This document shows, one piece after another, positions 42,783-55,320 of a DNA stretch of 64,000 nt (positions within the stretch are counted from its first letter, which is position 1; every line of letters starts with the position of its first letter). The translations under genes and the position numbers were made by a program. This DNA is from Craspedostauros australis (lineage: Eukaryota > Bacillariophyta > Bacillariophyceae > Mastogloiales > Achnanthaceae), in contig JAMXDE010000048.1 in assembly GCA_026770025.1 (NCBI GenBank), forward strand, positions 310,001 to 374,000. The letters run 5' to 3'. The notes below the pieces were generated by a model. The model made no database searches. It was not told the origin of the DNA and was given only the letters and a program-made list of their open reading frames with translations.

Positions 42783-45444
42783 AGTGGCCGTCGATGCCTG
42801 CGCTCTACGTTTCGAGGGCAGCAACCACAACGGCGCACTGCGTCAACACAATCACAAGCGCAACGCCGTGTGCATGCACACACACACGTCCGCGCCTCCA
42901 GACTTTAGATGCGTGTACGATGCGCCACAATCGACCTGGTGCTCCAGGTCTTCTCACCAATGTACGAATAACAAAAGACCAACCTACCGGCCGGCCGGCT
43001 GACTCATGGACGAGTCCACCACCAGCAACAAACTGGAGCCGAGACAGAGCCAAACGAAGCCAGACGGATGTATTCTGTACCATACGATAAGGAGGATTTG
43101 ATGAACTCCATCGAACCAGACCACAAGAGAGAGCGCAACTTGCAAAGGTGCCTCATCCAATAACTTGCATAGACCACCAATAGATACACCCCATGAATAC
43201 ACTACTTTTCAATGCTGGCACTCTACTCGTACGTACACAATACGCAGCTCAGTACAACACGGCACCACACGCACACCATGCGCTGCACTACTTCGCCTTT
43301 TCCTACGTTCGACATCCATCGCATTCATCCATCGCATTGGACCGCCGCTCCAGGTCGTTCCTCTTCTGCTGATAAAGTCGCGACACGCATGGTTTCGGGC
43401 GAAATCACAAGGGTCACGGGAACGTGGAACAGCAAATACGAACCAAGAGGGAGAGGTGAGATTCACTTCCTTTCCTTTCCGTTCATTTGGGCTTGTTTAT
43501 ACGAAACCCACGACCGCCAACGGCATCACAACCAAGCCTTTCGCCCTGCCTGGTCACTCCAGATATCCCTCTTCCGTGAGGTTTCTGCGTGTTGGCGGAG
43601 CGTAACTCGTACACGTAGACGACTTGTTCGCATTGGTGCTGCACTGGCGTCATGGGTACAAGCATGCGTGAAGAGAATGGCGCAGCGGATGCGCAGCGCG
43701 TCGCCGCGGAGTGGATGGGTCTTCCAATGACTCCCTTTCCCGCGGACACTTCAGGTAGAATCGTGGGAGAGCGTGGGTGATGGTTCTGGAGGTCCAACGT
43801 CCACGGCAGAAAGAGGCCAATGAAGTTCGCTTTGACGGTGGCGTCCAACGCGGAGGTGTTTGTGAGCCCATGTTGAATTCAACATTCGCTCACGAATGGT
43901 GGCGTGGATCGAGGATCTCCGAACCAAGTGACGTGTGCAAGAGTACGCGCTCAAAGGCAGCACCAGACACATTGTTGCCCTGGGTTCAGAGTGCCTCCAT
44001 TTGGTGCTGCCTGTTCTGGTTGTTTCTTGTTGGTGTCTGCCCTGTGCCACGTCGTGCGTCAACTCGGGTATGAGTTCACTATGGACGTATACTCGGTAGA
44101 CGCTGCCACAGCATCTTCACTTCCTGCGTCGACGCCTGTGTTATTGCGTCACCTGTGCGAATATTCACGCAACTATTGTGCTCTCTCTGCCACACGACTA
44201 TCGCACGCGCTCCTTGTATTTCCCGAGCAACCGCCTTCGTCACCACCACCATGACCGTCATCGCTACTGCAAACAGCAGACGAGCATCCAAGGGAGCTCT
44301 TTCGCGGACTGTACCGCGCCGCTGCCTGACCACTCGTACGAATGCGATTGCGGTTCGAAAGGATCTCTCGCTTCGTGCGGAGCTGTGCCCTTTCAAAGTG
44401 CGCACTTGAAGAGGGCAGAACGGCATCACAACAGCGGATGAACCTGGCGCGCCTCATCATCGTCCACGGAAAGAGCGTGCGCTAAACCGTGTTGTTGTGA
44501 TAGTGCATCTCCAAAGGGAGCTCTCTCGGAAGGCAACGCCAATGACGCAGCCAACAACTTCCCTGACCTCTGTTGTCGGCGGATTGGATCATTGTCGAAC
44601 GATCCGCTCCACGCAATTCTACATACGGGTATGTCCCTTGTGGCAAAGTTCTGGGCTTGAAGAAAATTAGTTTCTGTGGGTCTCCATCGCGACCACTCGG
44701 CACTGGAAGTGCAGCTGAATCTTGGTTGGTCCACTTGAACCTCTCAACTCGTGGCTTCTCTTTCGGAATTCATCACCTGCGCCTCCGCTGTGCTGGGCTC
44801 CACCCTCTTCTTGATTCGCCCCTCTCCTTGTCATCGCACCCTTCTGGCATCGGACGGGCCGCACCTGGCATGCTGGTACGGGCGTCCACTTCTCTCTGCA
44901 TTTGGTGCCGATGGAGCGGCGAGAGCTGTTTCCGAGGGTGGAGCTGGTATTCGTATTACACATGGGAGGCCATGCCCGCATGGAATGCGCTCTCGATGGG
45001 TTGGGTTGCTTGGCTTGGGTGCGTGGTATGCCCACCAGAATGTACTCGGACAAGGGCGAAGGGTGCATGAATCTTCTGCCCTCTCGTGACGCCAGTTGAA
45101 GATGACCACCCCCACGTGCGGCGCCCACCCTCTCGCTTGCCTCGTGCACCCCATGACCAACTCCGACCTGTTTACGCGTATGATGGCCGACCGCAAGAGT
45201 CGAAATTCGGCGATTGCTGGACAGCGAACCATCGTCGCGTCGTCAGGCGTAGATAGCCGTAGACGTGTCGAGTATGGTACCGTATATGGGCAGGAAGCAC
45301 AGATTACCTTAGATGTGTAGGCGGACCCTTGCGAAGAAGCACATTTGTTGAGGCGTGGAAACGACTGGTCTTACTCTCCTTTCTCTCTCTCTGTGTCTTT
45401 CTCTCCCTGGGGAGAGACAGAGCACCATACATTATTGATCAACT
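42783..45444. other. Spacer, no supported gene
   Basis: Several open frames reach 160-170 codons on both strands, all mutually overlapping and without motifs. A (ct)-rich run lies at about 45376-45408, just beyond the 3' end of the next minus-strand gene. Confidence 0.45.
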
Positions 45445-48400
45445 TCAAGGAATGCCGTAAACGGCGGCTTCGCGGATAGCCCGGACGAACGTCGAGTCCC
45501 AGAACTTGCGCGAAAGCAAGCCCTCCACATCTTCGCCTTCCAGATCGGTATCGGTACCGCCAAGCCCAGTGCCATCTCTGTCGTCAGTTGGCGATCTCTG
45601 CTGTGTCTTCAACCTCTGCTGATGCTTGAGATACTTCACTTGATCGGACACGGGGCCTGCCCCAAACACCTTGCGGATGACGTCGCCCTTCACCCCCTTC
45701 CCGAGCTCGTTGTGGAACCACGCGATGCGACTATCCAGTCTGAATTTACCGGATTGCTCGCGCTCGAGGGCCTCCTGCTTCGTGATTGCTGCTGCTTGCA
45801 TCAGGCGGAGTGTGGCAGCCTCCCACGTAAAGGCATGTCGCAGCTCATCCGTCAACGGTGCGGGGTCATGTGACAGGGCCCACCAGAGATTCGCAACGAA
45901 CTCCATCTTGTTGTTGTAGGCAAGGCAGTTGGGGAACTGCAGGAAGAATGTGTTGGATGGGTGCACCGGGATGATCACGAACTTGCCCATGGCAAGGGCT
46001 TCGAAGGTTGTCGTGCAAAGCACCTCGGAAATGGACGGGTTGACGAAGATGCTGTAATCGGTGTCCCTGAGCGCAGCATGGTCCACCCGACCAGGGAACG
46101 TGGCTGGAATCGCCTGGCGGCGAAATTCGTGCCATGATCGAGGGACCTTGTCAGTGAGCTTGACGATCTTTGTTTTCGTCATGTCCAACTTTTCCTTGAT
46201 TGCCGCCTGGATGGCCTCCAAGGTCGTTGCATTGAATTCGATGGTCTCGTTGCGCAGACTGTCGAGAGACCTGGGGACCTCTTGGATGATCTGGTCCAAC
46301 GAATCCACAGCAATGGTTGGCAGTTGCTCCACAGCCACAATGGCCTTCTCAGCGATGACTTCCAATGCCTCCGATAGGTCTCCGTACGCTTCCTTGGCCT
46401 TGAATGGGATCTTCCGCAGCTCCGCCTTGGCTTGCGACGTCCACTTCTCCACCGAGTCCACGAATTTGCTGTACAGCGCATCGATCGAAGAACTTGCGCT
46501 GTCACTGTGATCGTCACTGGAGTCATCACTGCGGTCGTCACTGTCATTGCCACTGCCATGACGATCAGCAGGCGGGTCCTCGGAGACATCGTTATCACCG
46601 TTGATAGTATCATCTTGGCTTTCCCTTGCACTGCCCTTGTGGCTGGTGCGACTGTATCCATAGGGGTATGGAAGGTCGCTGCGATTGCGACGATTGATCC
46701 ATGTGAAGGCTTTCACCATGATCTTTGGCAGCTTCGAGGTGTCCTTCGAGGGCATGAATTTGGAGCTCTTGGAACTAGAAAAGGCAACCACTGACTGGGA
46801 AGAATGCCCTGCTTTCTGCTGCTTCCCTCGTTCGGTGGTGGATGAGTCAGATGCCATGCCATCAACGCCGCTGCTGGGAATACCACTGCCACCTCCGTTC
46901 GAACTCAATCGTTTGCGACCGATGAAAGCGCGCTCGATTTCGGCAGAGTCTGGGCCGGATCCAAAAATGTCGATGGGGAAGTACTCGCCAGTGACCTCTT
47001 TGCCATACTCTTGGTAATCCAGCAGCAGGTCAAAGCCTTTGGCCCAGACGAGTTTGCCAATGAAGTATACCTTCTTTGGTTGCTCTCCGTTGCCGCTCTT
47101 GCCATCGCCGCTGCCATCATCGCGGTTCGATGCGGCGTGTGGGAGAGGTTCCCGTTGGATGAAGTCAGATCTGACCCCATGGACGTTCTCCGTGACCTCC
47201 TTCTCTGCGGCGTAGGACTGCAGCACATCCGAGAGCTTCAAGATCTTGTGTGTGTAGGCCCGTATCATCGCCGATGAAATCAGCTCCAACGCCGGTGCCG
47301 TCCACAGTCCACCGAATTCATTCGCCGCATACTCCTTGTAGTTGGTGTGGATGATGCCAACGACGTAGTTGTATTTCTTCGTCCAGCCATCACCTGGGGC
47401 TCGGAACCAATTGCAATGCTGTTGTTGCATTATGGTATCACGGCATCACGGCATCACGGCGCAATGTACGCAATGTCCACGAATGAAAGTACGGAGAGAG
47501 GAAGGAGCAAGTAGAAAATGCCCTCGGGAGAGATGAGCGACGATGAAAGCGTTCTGCATGGAAGGGATACGGCAGCATTCGGCAAGACACGCTGACAGGC
47601 AAAGCACGCGCTGAGAGTGCATCGGACAGTGCGTCGCTCTGCTTACCTCCGGCTCTTCCAGGATGCAGACATCTCGTTCCGATTCAGGCATCTTGGCTTC
47701 GTCGATGATGTCGCCCATGGCGAAGACGCTGCCCATGCCGGCGTGGTATCGTGCTGGATACCAGACAATTTGCATGGAATCTGCCGCATCGGCCAATCCC
47801 ACGCCATCCTTGCGCAGCCAGTTCCGGATGTACTCCTCCTGCTCTTGCGGCGTCTCGAATAGCTCTTTGCCGTACACCTGGCGCTGATCCTCGTGCAGTT
47901 CCAGCCACGGGATGACCAGCGTCACCCATGACGAATGGGAAGCGGGGATGGAAGAGTTGGTGGATGCAATCTCTTCATTCTGTTGCCCATCCGTGGTTGG
48001 TCGCGCCGGACCACCGCCATTGATTATATTTAATTGTCTGTGCAAGTATGCCGCCCGCAGCAGGGGATTGACGGCCGTGCCAGTCATCCATGGCAAGGCT
48101 GCGGTGGTGACGACGTGGATGTACCGGCCTGGTCGTGTCAAGTCGGATTGCTCTGTAATTTGTGAGTCTTCATCTTCGTCATCGGTATCTTCGCCGTCGC
48201 TGTGCTGTTCCTTCTCTTGCCCAATGACGCCAATGACGCCTTGGCGATGCGTGGAGATGTCATGGTCGTCGTCGTCCTTATCATTGGACTGCTCTTCTGT
48301 TGCGCCGACTGCCTGATCATGGAAGCCAGCGAGGCTGTCGTCCTGGCCCGATGGCTCGTTGGCGATCGAATCTTCGTGCGGCGCCTGGAAGAGAGCGCTG

Positions 48401-49188
48401 ATCCGCTGCCGCCCACCTTTGCTACCATGGGAATCCAGCACCGCATCACTCTCACGACGCAAGAGCGTGGAGCTGATATTTGCGATCTTGTCCAGGAATA
48501 GTTTCTGTTGCTGGTCACGCGGATATGGTGGCTCGTACACACTTGCCTGACTGTCTCCATCTGTACCCATGGTCCCATTCTGCGCCGGCGAATGCGTCGC
48601 GTTCATCGACTCCGGACCAGCGCTCGGTGAGCGTGCACTCGTGTCTGCATCGATGCCATCATCCGTCGGAGTGGCGCCTCCTTGTGGGATTTGCATGACC
48701 TGTCGCAGCGAGCCAGAGCACTGTGCGTTGAGAGAAGCCTGCGCATGGCGACAGGGGGCTTGCATGCTGCGAACTGGTCGCCGTTTCTCCGGATGCTTGG
48801 CAATCACCGTCTCGTCGCTCGACAGATGATCGTGTTCGCAACCATCGCCAGCATCGGTGAGGCCTGCGGGCATGTCAATGGCGTCCGGCAACCCGCGCGC
48901 GGCTTCGACGGTGAGCTCGCCATGCTGGGTTCTGGATGCACCGGCTGCTGCCGTACTGGATGCGCCAGTGTTTGCCACGTTGAATTGCGTCGATGAGGTG
49001 TTTGCCGCAAAGAGACAGACGATCCCAACGCAGATCATCGTCCGCGAGACGAACCATCGCAAGGACGTGGGACGCGTCCCAATGACAGCTGTCTTCGCCA
49101 TGGCCTTCGACGTCGCCATTGTTGCTGTTGCTGTTGGCGCGAACGGCGAGTCTGCTTCGGCAATTTCTGCAGTTCTCATCGCTGGCAT
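45445..49188 (-). CDS. DGD1: Digalactosyldiacylglycerol synthase (DGD1-like, two exons)
   Basis: Makes the plastid galactolipid DGDG from MGDG and UDP-galactose. Exons are 49188-47647 and 47418-45445, joined in phase 0 across a 228-bp GTAAGC...caacag intron. The junction LEEPE-HCNWF reproduces the family segment EEPEHLNWF. The protein is 1171 residues. A hydrophobic anchor lies near 48-63, then about 290 disordered residues. The GT-B domain starts at 356 with HVVTTAALPWMTGTAVNPLL. Next come VVGIIHTNYKEY, VHGV, YFIGKLVWAKGFDLLLDY and FGSGPD. The donor-site block NPSISEVLCTTTFEALAMGK and HPSNTFFLQFPNCLAY follows. Between about residues 677 and 950 is an extra 270-residue segment (acidic Ser/Asp, then helical) splitting the GT-B C-terminal half. 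Plant DGD1 is about 800 residues. Plastid envelope location is expected. Confidence 0.9.
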
Positions 49189-49945
49189 GAAGTGTACCAC
49201 TGATCTTGACTTGGCTTGGCTGAACTTGGGTCGACTTGACTGGACTTGACTCCGCTTGACCGGGGCTGTTGCGAAGAGTCTCCAATGATGCCGGAGTGTG
49301 ATGGTCTCCTGCGATGATCCTCTTGCAACAATGCTCTCCTCTTCGTCGTTGTCGTATCTCTCTCTCTCCCTCTCTCTTCGTGTGTGTGCGTCTTGGGGTA
49401 TGATTGTGCCAGGATTACTGTGCTAATACTCGTATGATGGTAGGAGGAGTGAGCAGATCATGGTCTGGATGGAAATGAGCAGTCCAACCCAGCGACAATG
49501 GAAAGCGTTCGCCTCGCTGTTGCATCAACCAGACAACGTTGTGTCTGGCTTGTTACGTTGTTGTTCAACATGTTTGCTCATCCATCTTCTTCGGATAAAC
49601 TGGTTTTCAAACGCGAATAATTGTACCTAAAGGAGTAATTTACCGCACCTTTCTATTTCATCTGTTCAACGGACACGTTGCAGTTTTCATCCAATCATGA
49701 GAGACTGCTTCATGTACTTCAATCCCGAATATCTGAATGATCGTTGGAGTCGAACACAGAGTCATCGTGAATGGAATAGTCCAAAACAAGGACGCACTAA
49801 GATTCAGAAAAGAAATGGCTGCGATGTTGGCGACGATCTTTGCGACGATCGGCGGCATCAACCCCCTCCACTGATCCAAGACCAGAGGATACGCAGAGCT
49901 GCACATACGAGCTGCTCCACTCCTTCCAGTATATCGTACTCGTAC
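49189..49945. other. Divergent intergenic region
   Basis: This lies between the minus-strand DGDG synthase and a plus-strand plastid protein and probably holds both promoters. A tctctc-rich run lies at about 49350-49380. The frame of the next gene is open from an ATG at 49697, but that N-terminus has no signal features. Confidence 0.5.
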
Positions 49946-50530
49946 ATGACCAGCCAGCCTCGCATGATGATCTGCATCCAACGCACAACACCGGCGACAA
50001 AGGGCCTGTCGTGGCAGCCGTCTTTGGCGTTTCTGGCGCTCCTGCTCCTCTCGGTCGCGCAGCCAGCTTCTGGCTTCGGCACAAGCGCATCGCCATTGCC
50101 ATCAACGACATTCTCGCAAGATGATTGCGCGTTCCGCCAGACCGCGTCCTGCATGTTGCAACCACGACAGCGGCAACTTCCGGCAACCCGTTGCTCCATG
50201 AACAAGAACGGAGGTTCGGAGGAGGACTCGACAGCAGCAGCGACCCGACCAAGGAAGTCAAGCAGCGTCGACGGCACGGGGCCACGAGGACTCATCCTGC
50301 AGGGGTTGGCGCTGTCCGTCTGTCTGTGGTTCTTCACCATCCCGGCGGAACTGCGACGCGTCCATTTTTGCACTGCTGAACGTTGCGTGCAGAATCGGGC
50401 TGCGTGCTACGACTGCGTCACCTTCGGAGAGTGGAAGTCAGACATCGTGCAGTACTATCAGAACGGAGGCGGCATCGAGTGGGATTTCAGCATCAGCCAA
50501 GAGTCCAGGGATATGTTTGCGGATAAGTAA
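49946..50530 (+). CDS. Small plastid-targeted membrane protein of unknown function
   Basis: A 194-residue protein from the ATG at 49946 (alternatives 49964 and 49967; an in-frame ATG at 49697 would bury the signal). The hydrophobic signal SLAFLALLLLSVAQPASG|FGTS has Phe at +1, the ASAFAP-type plastid entry signal. A basic Ser-rich transit part is followed by one membrane helix (LILQGLALSVCLWFFTIPAE). The conserved-looking end contains RRVHFC, four Cys within about 20 residues, and YYQNGGGIEWDFSIS. The pattern TIPxExRRxxFC plus NGGGxxWDF recalls hypothetical plastid proteins of diatoms. I cannot name it. A thylakoid or inner-envelope location is inference. Confidence 0.72.
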   Translation: MTSQPRMMICIQRTTPATKGLSWQPSLAFLALLLLSVAQPASGFGTSASPLPSTTFSQDDCAFRQTASCMLQPRQRQLPATRCSMNKNGGSEEDSTAAATRPRKSSSVDGTGPRGLILQGLALSVCLWFFTIPAELRRVHFCTAERCVQNRAACYDCVTFGEWKSDIVQYYQNGGGIEWDFSISQESRDMFADK

Positions 50531-52260
50531 GGTGGTATTCTTCTATTATATAATAGTATAATACAATCTATTGTCCCCTTCCCTAGTCTAGTCTTATTCT
50601 CTATTGGATGTTTGTTCTGTAGTTGTGGTGCAGTTGCCTTTCGGCTGTTGCGTGCTGCCTTTCTAGCGATGACCAAATTGATGGCGTCCCATGTGCTCCG
50701 TTCGACTCTATTTGTGGTTGACATCCACTGTTTCTCGATCTCTCTTCTGTGCCTGTGCAGCAGGCGTCGTGGTTGTGCGCAGTCTCACTGCCAGCAGCGT
50801 TTGCTGCATCTCGTTCGACGGAAGGATGCAAGCGTGGCAAGTTGCCTGGATGGATGGATGGGCGAAGCCACGATAGAGAAAGAAAGCATCGTGCATGGTA
50901 CATTGACAAGAACCGCAGCAAAATGGTGTGAGATGAAGGAGTCATGACAAAGGCCTAGTACGGATACTGCAAAACATGGGTTCAAAGTCCCGCTCGTCTC
51001 TTTCTTCCAGAGGGCAGCAGCAGTGTGAGCAGCCGGGCAACCGAATCATTCTATATAGTAGCTGTAAGATTTGATCGTTTTGTCAACACATTCTGATTCA
51101 GTCAGCAATTGGACGTAATCGGGTGTATAATCATCTTCGGTTGTTTTGCGCGTGCGTCGCCTTTGCGTCGTTTTGAGCTTTGTACATCGAGTTGCGTTGC
51201 ATTGTATTGGATTGCGTGGCAGCGCAGCATGCTGCCATCGAGCTTTGGCAAATCAGCATCGACTCCAAAAAGATGGAGATTGCACAACACACAGTTCGTA
51301 GTTGCGCTTACCTGGCAAGACAGATCTGGTCCAAGACGATCGGTTCGGGACCACGTGAAATCCTCACTTCCATTTCTTCATGCCGCTCTGGAGAGCCTGC
51401 ATGGTCACAGTTGCTGCAACTCGATGCAGAGAGGCGCGCATTCCTATCTCCCTGGCCACCAAACACTCATGTCCATCCTCGCACAGAGAAACGAACAATC
51501 GTACTCCTCGTGCCGTGATAGGCAATAGTGCGATGAAGTCAGAGTCGGATGCAATAGAACGAAGAAAGCGCCAGGAGCGTCCGCCTGTGAAGTTGATGTG
51601 ATTGTGTTTGTGATGGTGAAAGAGAGTGGATCGGAATAAGTCCATACAAGTACGCAGAAAATTGTATTACCATGCAGCAGCGTGAGACAAACGACCATTG
51701 GGAACCATGCGTTCATCCCAAAAGAACAAGCACTTCCTCCACCTTGCTGTCTGCGTCATCTCTGTTTTCATCTCCATTCCTAATTGCGCACATGGAATTG
51801 ATCGTCATGAAGAGGCTCTTGGGAGCCCCTCAGAAACCGTAGTAATATGAGCTTCCATTTCTATAATCATCGGAATGGAGATGTGCAGTTTGTGCTCGGA
51901 TGTGCACGTATGCAGATGACGCATTGCGTTCAGGTGGGCCGTTTGCTTTCCAATTTGATTACTCTCCACAACAACGCGTGTTATCTTTTGTGTCATCTGT
52001 GCGTACCTGACGATCGTGGTGAAGGATAGCGCAGTGAGGCGGGCCTTGCCGGATCTTCTCGCACATCTGCCTTTCTTGATTGCTGGTTTACGCGGCTTCA
52101 GCCGCCACCGTGCCAATCATTCATCTGATGGTCTCGGTGGTGAACTTCATCATACAGCTCGTGTTGAGTGCTTCTTGTTTGTCGACTTCATCGCCAAGCT
52201 GCTGGAGCCTTGCAAAGACCAGTCCGCGTGGATTTGTGAGTACGCATCACACAGATGAGA

Positions 52261-52305
52261 TCCACAACGTCCACAACGTCCACAACGTCCACAACATCCA
52301 CAACC
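52261..52305. repeat. 9-bp tandem repeat, five copies
   Basis: Five contiguous copies of tccacaac(g/a/c) are present, the first three exact. The 9-bp period keeps frame, but the frame it would extend has no other support as coding. Confidence 0.9.
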
Positions 52306-53713
52306 CCACGCAAACGCTCAAACAGACACCTCTGAATTGCTCCATCGCACAAGATTGCAAAGATCTTTGATGTCATCACTTGTGTGATTTCTGAAGTGCC
52401 ACCATTTTCGTGGTTGTGAGAGGACGCTTCATCGTACAGACAGCAAGGCGGAAGAAGAGACGAATTGTTCCTCCACCAGTCTATTCTCTCAAATGCAGCC
52501 AAGCTGGCAAAACGAACCTGATCTAGTCCAGAGGTGGTCATATTCTGTCGGAATACAAGGACTCTCCTCGGGTCGTTTGTACGTGAGTCGAAGGGCCCCA
52601 ACCGCTGCTATTTTGCCCATACTCGCACAAGCATGTTTGTACTAATGCTCTATCATGCGCCCATGTGTTATCCCTCCGCCTTCAAAGCCATGAACAACAA
52701 TGCAGCACTAATACTGCCATCCACAGCGATGGAGGGTGGAAGCGCGAAGCTTGTGGACCATGGCAGAACCCAACAAAAGCGACAGCCATTCAAGATTCGG
52801 CTACTACCGCTTTTCCGAAGACCGTGCAAAGGCGGTGGTGGTACAGTTCGTGGAAAATTAAGCAAGCAGAGGGGAACCAACCTTGGCTCTTGATGCTGTT
52901 TCTGCAGCGATTGCCGATGCCCTTCTTGTGCCGATAGTCGGGGCAGTGCAGCTGCTGCTTGTTCCCCTTCTCTACTTTGCGCTCTTCCGACTGACACTTG
53001 CGACCTTTCACGTCGCTGATCGGTGCGCTTTGGTTGTGGATGCTGCCAGTGGTTCTTGTGACGGGAGGTGTTCGCTGTGCGTGGTCCTCCCCTCCGACTG
53101 TCTCCGTTTGTGGAAGCAGGCGTCGTGATTGCCCATCTTCCTTGTTCGTCGAACGGGCCTTTTTCTATTTTGGGAGTTGAAGAACACGCGGCTGATACAA
53201 CAGCATCTGCAAACGGAGATTGAGGCACGTTCATCACTTGTACTCTTTGCCACTCTTCTCTATACTCCACTTCTCTGCTCAGCCTTGTTACGCGGATACG
53301 AGCAACGAGAGAGCGCCGACTCTTACCACGGTGGGATGGCACCACATGACACCACAGATGCACCATAGTACATGCTCACAGCTCGCACCACACTGGCCGC
53401 AACAACGAATTTTGCAGCATTACAAGTCTACGGTGGTAGCATGGTGAGTCGCGATGACAAAACAACAAGAACAGAGGGCATTCGGTCTGCCATTTGACAT
53501 TTTGACCATTCGCTCCAATCCTCGCTACGGTTGCTACCGACGTACGCTCCACACTCATATCCCATGAACCATGCCGCCGTATTGTGCTCCGCCTCTCTGT
53601 CTCTGTCTCTTGTGCCTCTTGCACTCGCAGAACACGATGCCAAGTATGCTGTGCAGACCGGAAACTTGCTCGACGCCCATGATTGGCAGCCGCGATAACA
53701 CAAACCAAGATGT

Positions 53714-53746
53714 CAACGAACGAACGAACGAACAAACGAACGAACC
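53714..53746. repeat. gaac tetranucleotide microsatellite
   Basis: A run of about seven gaac units with one a-for-g substitution. It is a simple sequence repeat in a gene-free stretch. Confidence 0.9.
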
Positions 53747-54816
53747 CACAAGGTCCGCTCTTCCACCAGAACATCGCATGTGTGTTCAAGTTTGCGAGAC
53801 GTGCGCTCGACACTCTTCTGCAGAGCTGATGGCGCAGAATCCTCAACCTCGGCTGTCCTTGGACACTTTGTGGACGCCGAGTGACATCAAATGCATCTGC
53901 TGGACTGTACCCGCATACATTCATCACGGGATTGTATCCTCTCTCGCTATCTTGCTCGCTGTCTTTCTCTCTTCCCGCGATTCGAGTGGCGCATCGTGGG
54001 ATTGCGTGCCGACGTGTCTTGGCGAGTAACATGCATGTCGCTCTTGCTGCTCTTGCTGCTGCTGCTGCTGCTGTTGTTGTGGTTGCTACTGCTGCCGTCC
54101 AAAGGCCCAGTTGAAGGGCGTTTGTAGTCTACGGGACGTGAAATGGCTCACAGGTGATATCCCTACCTGGTCTACGCGAACAGGCCACACTGAGGAGCCC
54201 ACGATCACACTCGACCTTTTGCCATGCATGGCATGTGCGTGTCAGTACAGTGAAGAGACTTCAGTGGAGTTGTCAGGTACTCTACAGGAAGATCTGGCGC
54301 AGGGCGAGGAAGGACGGAGGGAGGTACGGAAGGGCACAACGCCAAAGATCCCACCCAACATCTGTTTGCAGAGGAATGTACGTAGCCTCGGTAGGGACCC
54401 TTGGTGGGAAGCTCACACGTGATGTCAGATTCTGTTTGGCAGAGAGAGTATGGTGTGGTTGAGAACGGGTGCAAAAGCCCAGGCCTGACGCATAAATCCA
54501 CACAAACAAGCACCATGCTAGCCACCAGGGCAGAGTGTGGGAGGAATACCAGAAGCGAGAGGGGCTCAGATGATTGCCATAAATTAAGAACACAGCACAA
54601 ATACTCACAAGCCAAAGCGCAAGAACCCAAATCCACATACCACGCCCTTCACCCTTCACTCTTCGCCCTGCAAACCGCAACACAGCGCCAAACGCACAAC
54701 CACACAACCATACAATCTGCAACCAACGACACCCTGCGCAAAGAACACAGCACGCACAAGGGCGCAAAAGAAGCGCAAGTCCACATCCCAAGATCAACTC
54801 CGATTCACTCACAATC

Positions 54817-55320
54817 ATGCCATTCACCAAACCAACAGACTCGATTGAGAAGGCCAACACCAGCATCAGCGACAGCAACCATGATGGAACCTCAGTCGCA
54901 TCTACGTCCACACCTGCATCTGGATCCGTCACCGCAGCTCAGACTCAGGCGCATTCTCTGACTTCGTATCAAGATCAAGCTTCGGCCCGTTTCCAAGCAA
55001 ATTCCTCGTTTCACTCATCAGGATCCGCAGCATATCCATCTTCTGGCATGCAGCAAGGACAACCACAAGACCGTGCTATCCCAAGCTCGTTCAATGGCAT
55101 CATGCTTCACAGACTCGGATCTCCGGCTCTTGCAAGGGAGATTTGCTTCCCATCGCCATCTCAGCCAGCGCTGATGTCGATAATGGACGATGGCACCGAC
55201 TTCAGCCAAGATGATGAGATGGAGATGTGGCAACCCGTCGATGGATCTCGCAAGTCCGTCCTGGATATCTTGGACGAGGCACTCGATATCGTGAATGGCA
55301 CGATGGACGGCTTCGATTAA
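54817..55320 (+). CDS. Small low-complexity protein, IDxLD-tail family member C
   Basis: A 167-residue protein from the ATG at 54817, after a long A/C-rich leader. Its body is rich in Ser, Gln, Ala and Thr (STPASGSVTAAQTQAHS), with a more structured middle, IMLHRLGSPALAREICFPS. An acidic patch follows (DDGTDFSQDDEMEM). The end, RKSVLDILDEALDIVNGTMD, gives the same amphipathic Asp-rich helix as the genes at 39487 and 42378. Here the protein stops soon after the helix and lacks the second short LL element. No membrane or export signal is seen. Function unknown. It is the longest and most gene-like of the three. Confidence 0.68.
   Translation: MPFTKPTDSIEKANTSISDSNHDGTSVASTSTPASGSVTAAQTQAHSLTSYQDQASARFQANSSFHSSGSAAYPSSGMQQGQPQDRAIPSSFNGIMLHRLGSPALAREICFPSPSQPALMSIMDDGTDFSQDDEMEMWQPVDGSRKSVLDILDEALDIVNGTMDGFD

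Larger units (their letters stand above)
50531..54816. other. Long spacer, no supported gene
   Basis: This 4.3 kb holds only overlapping frames without motifs. The longest, 232 codons on the minus strand at 52668-53366, is unconvincing. Simple repeats include (tccacaacg)5 at 52261-52305, a gaac run at 53714-53746 and a ctg/ttg run at about 54040-54085. The end is the A/C-rich leader of the next gene. Confidence 0.5.

Noticed and set aside
47419-47646. Two separate genes for the DGDG synthase halves
   Set aside because: Each half lacks part of one conserved GT-B domain. A GT-AG intron joins them in phase and restores a known conserved segment.
49697-49945. Longer start for the small plastid membrane protein
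   Set aside because: The ATG at 49697 would place 83 residues before the signal peptide, which would block its use. The ATG at 49946 fits the presequence.
52668-53366. 232-codon minus-strand open frame
   Set aside because: Basic, low-order sequence without motif or codon bias, in a repeat-bearing spacer.
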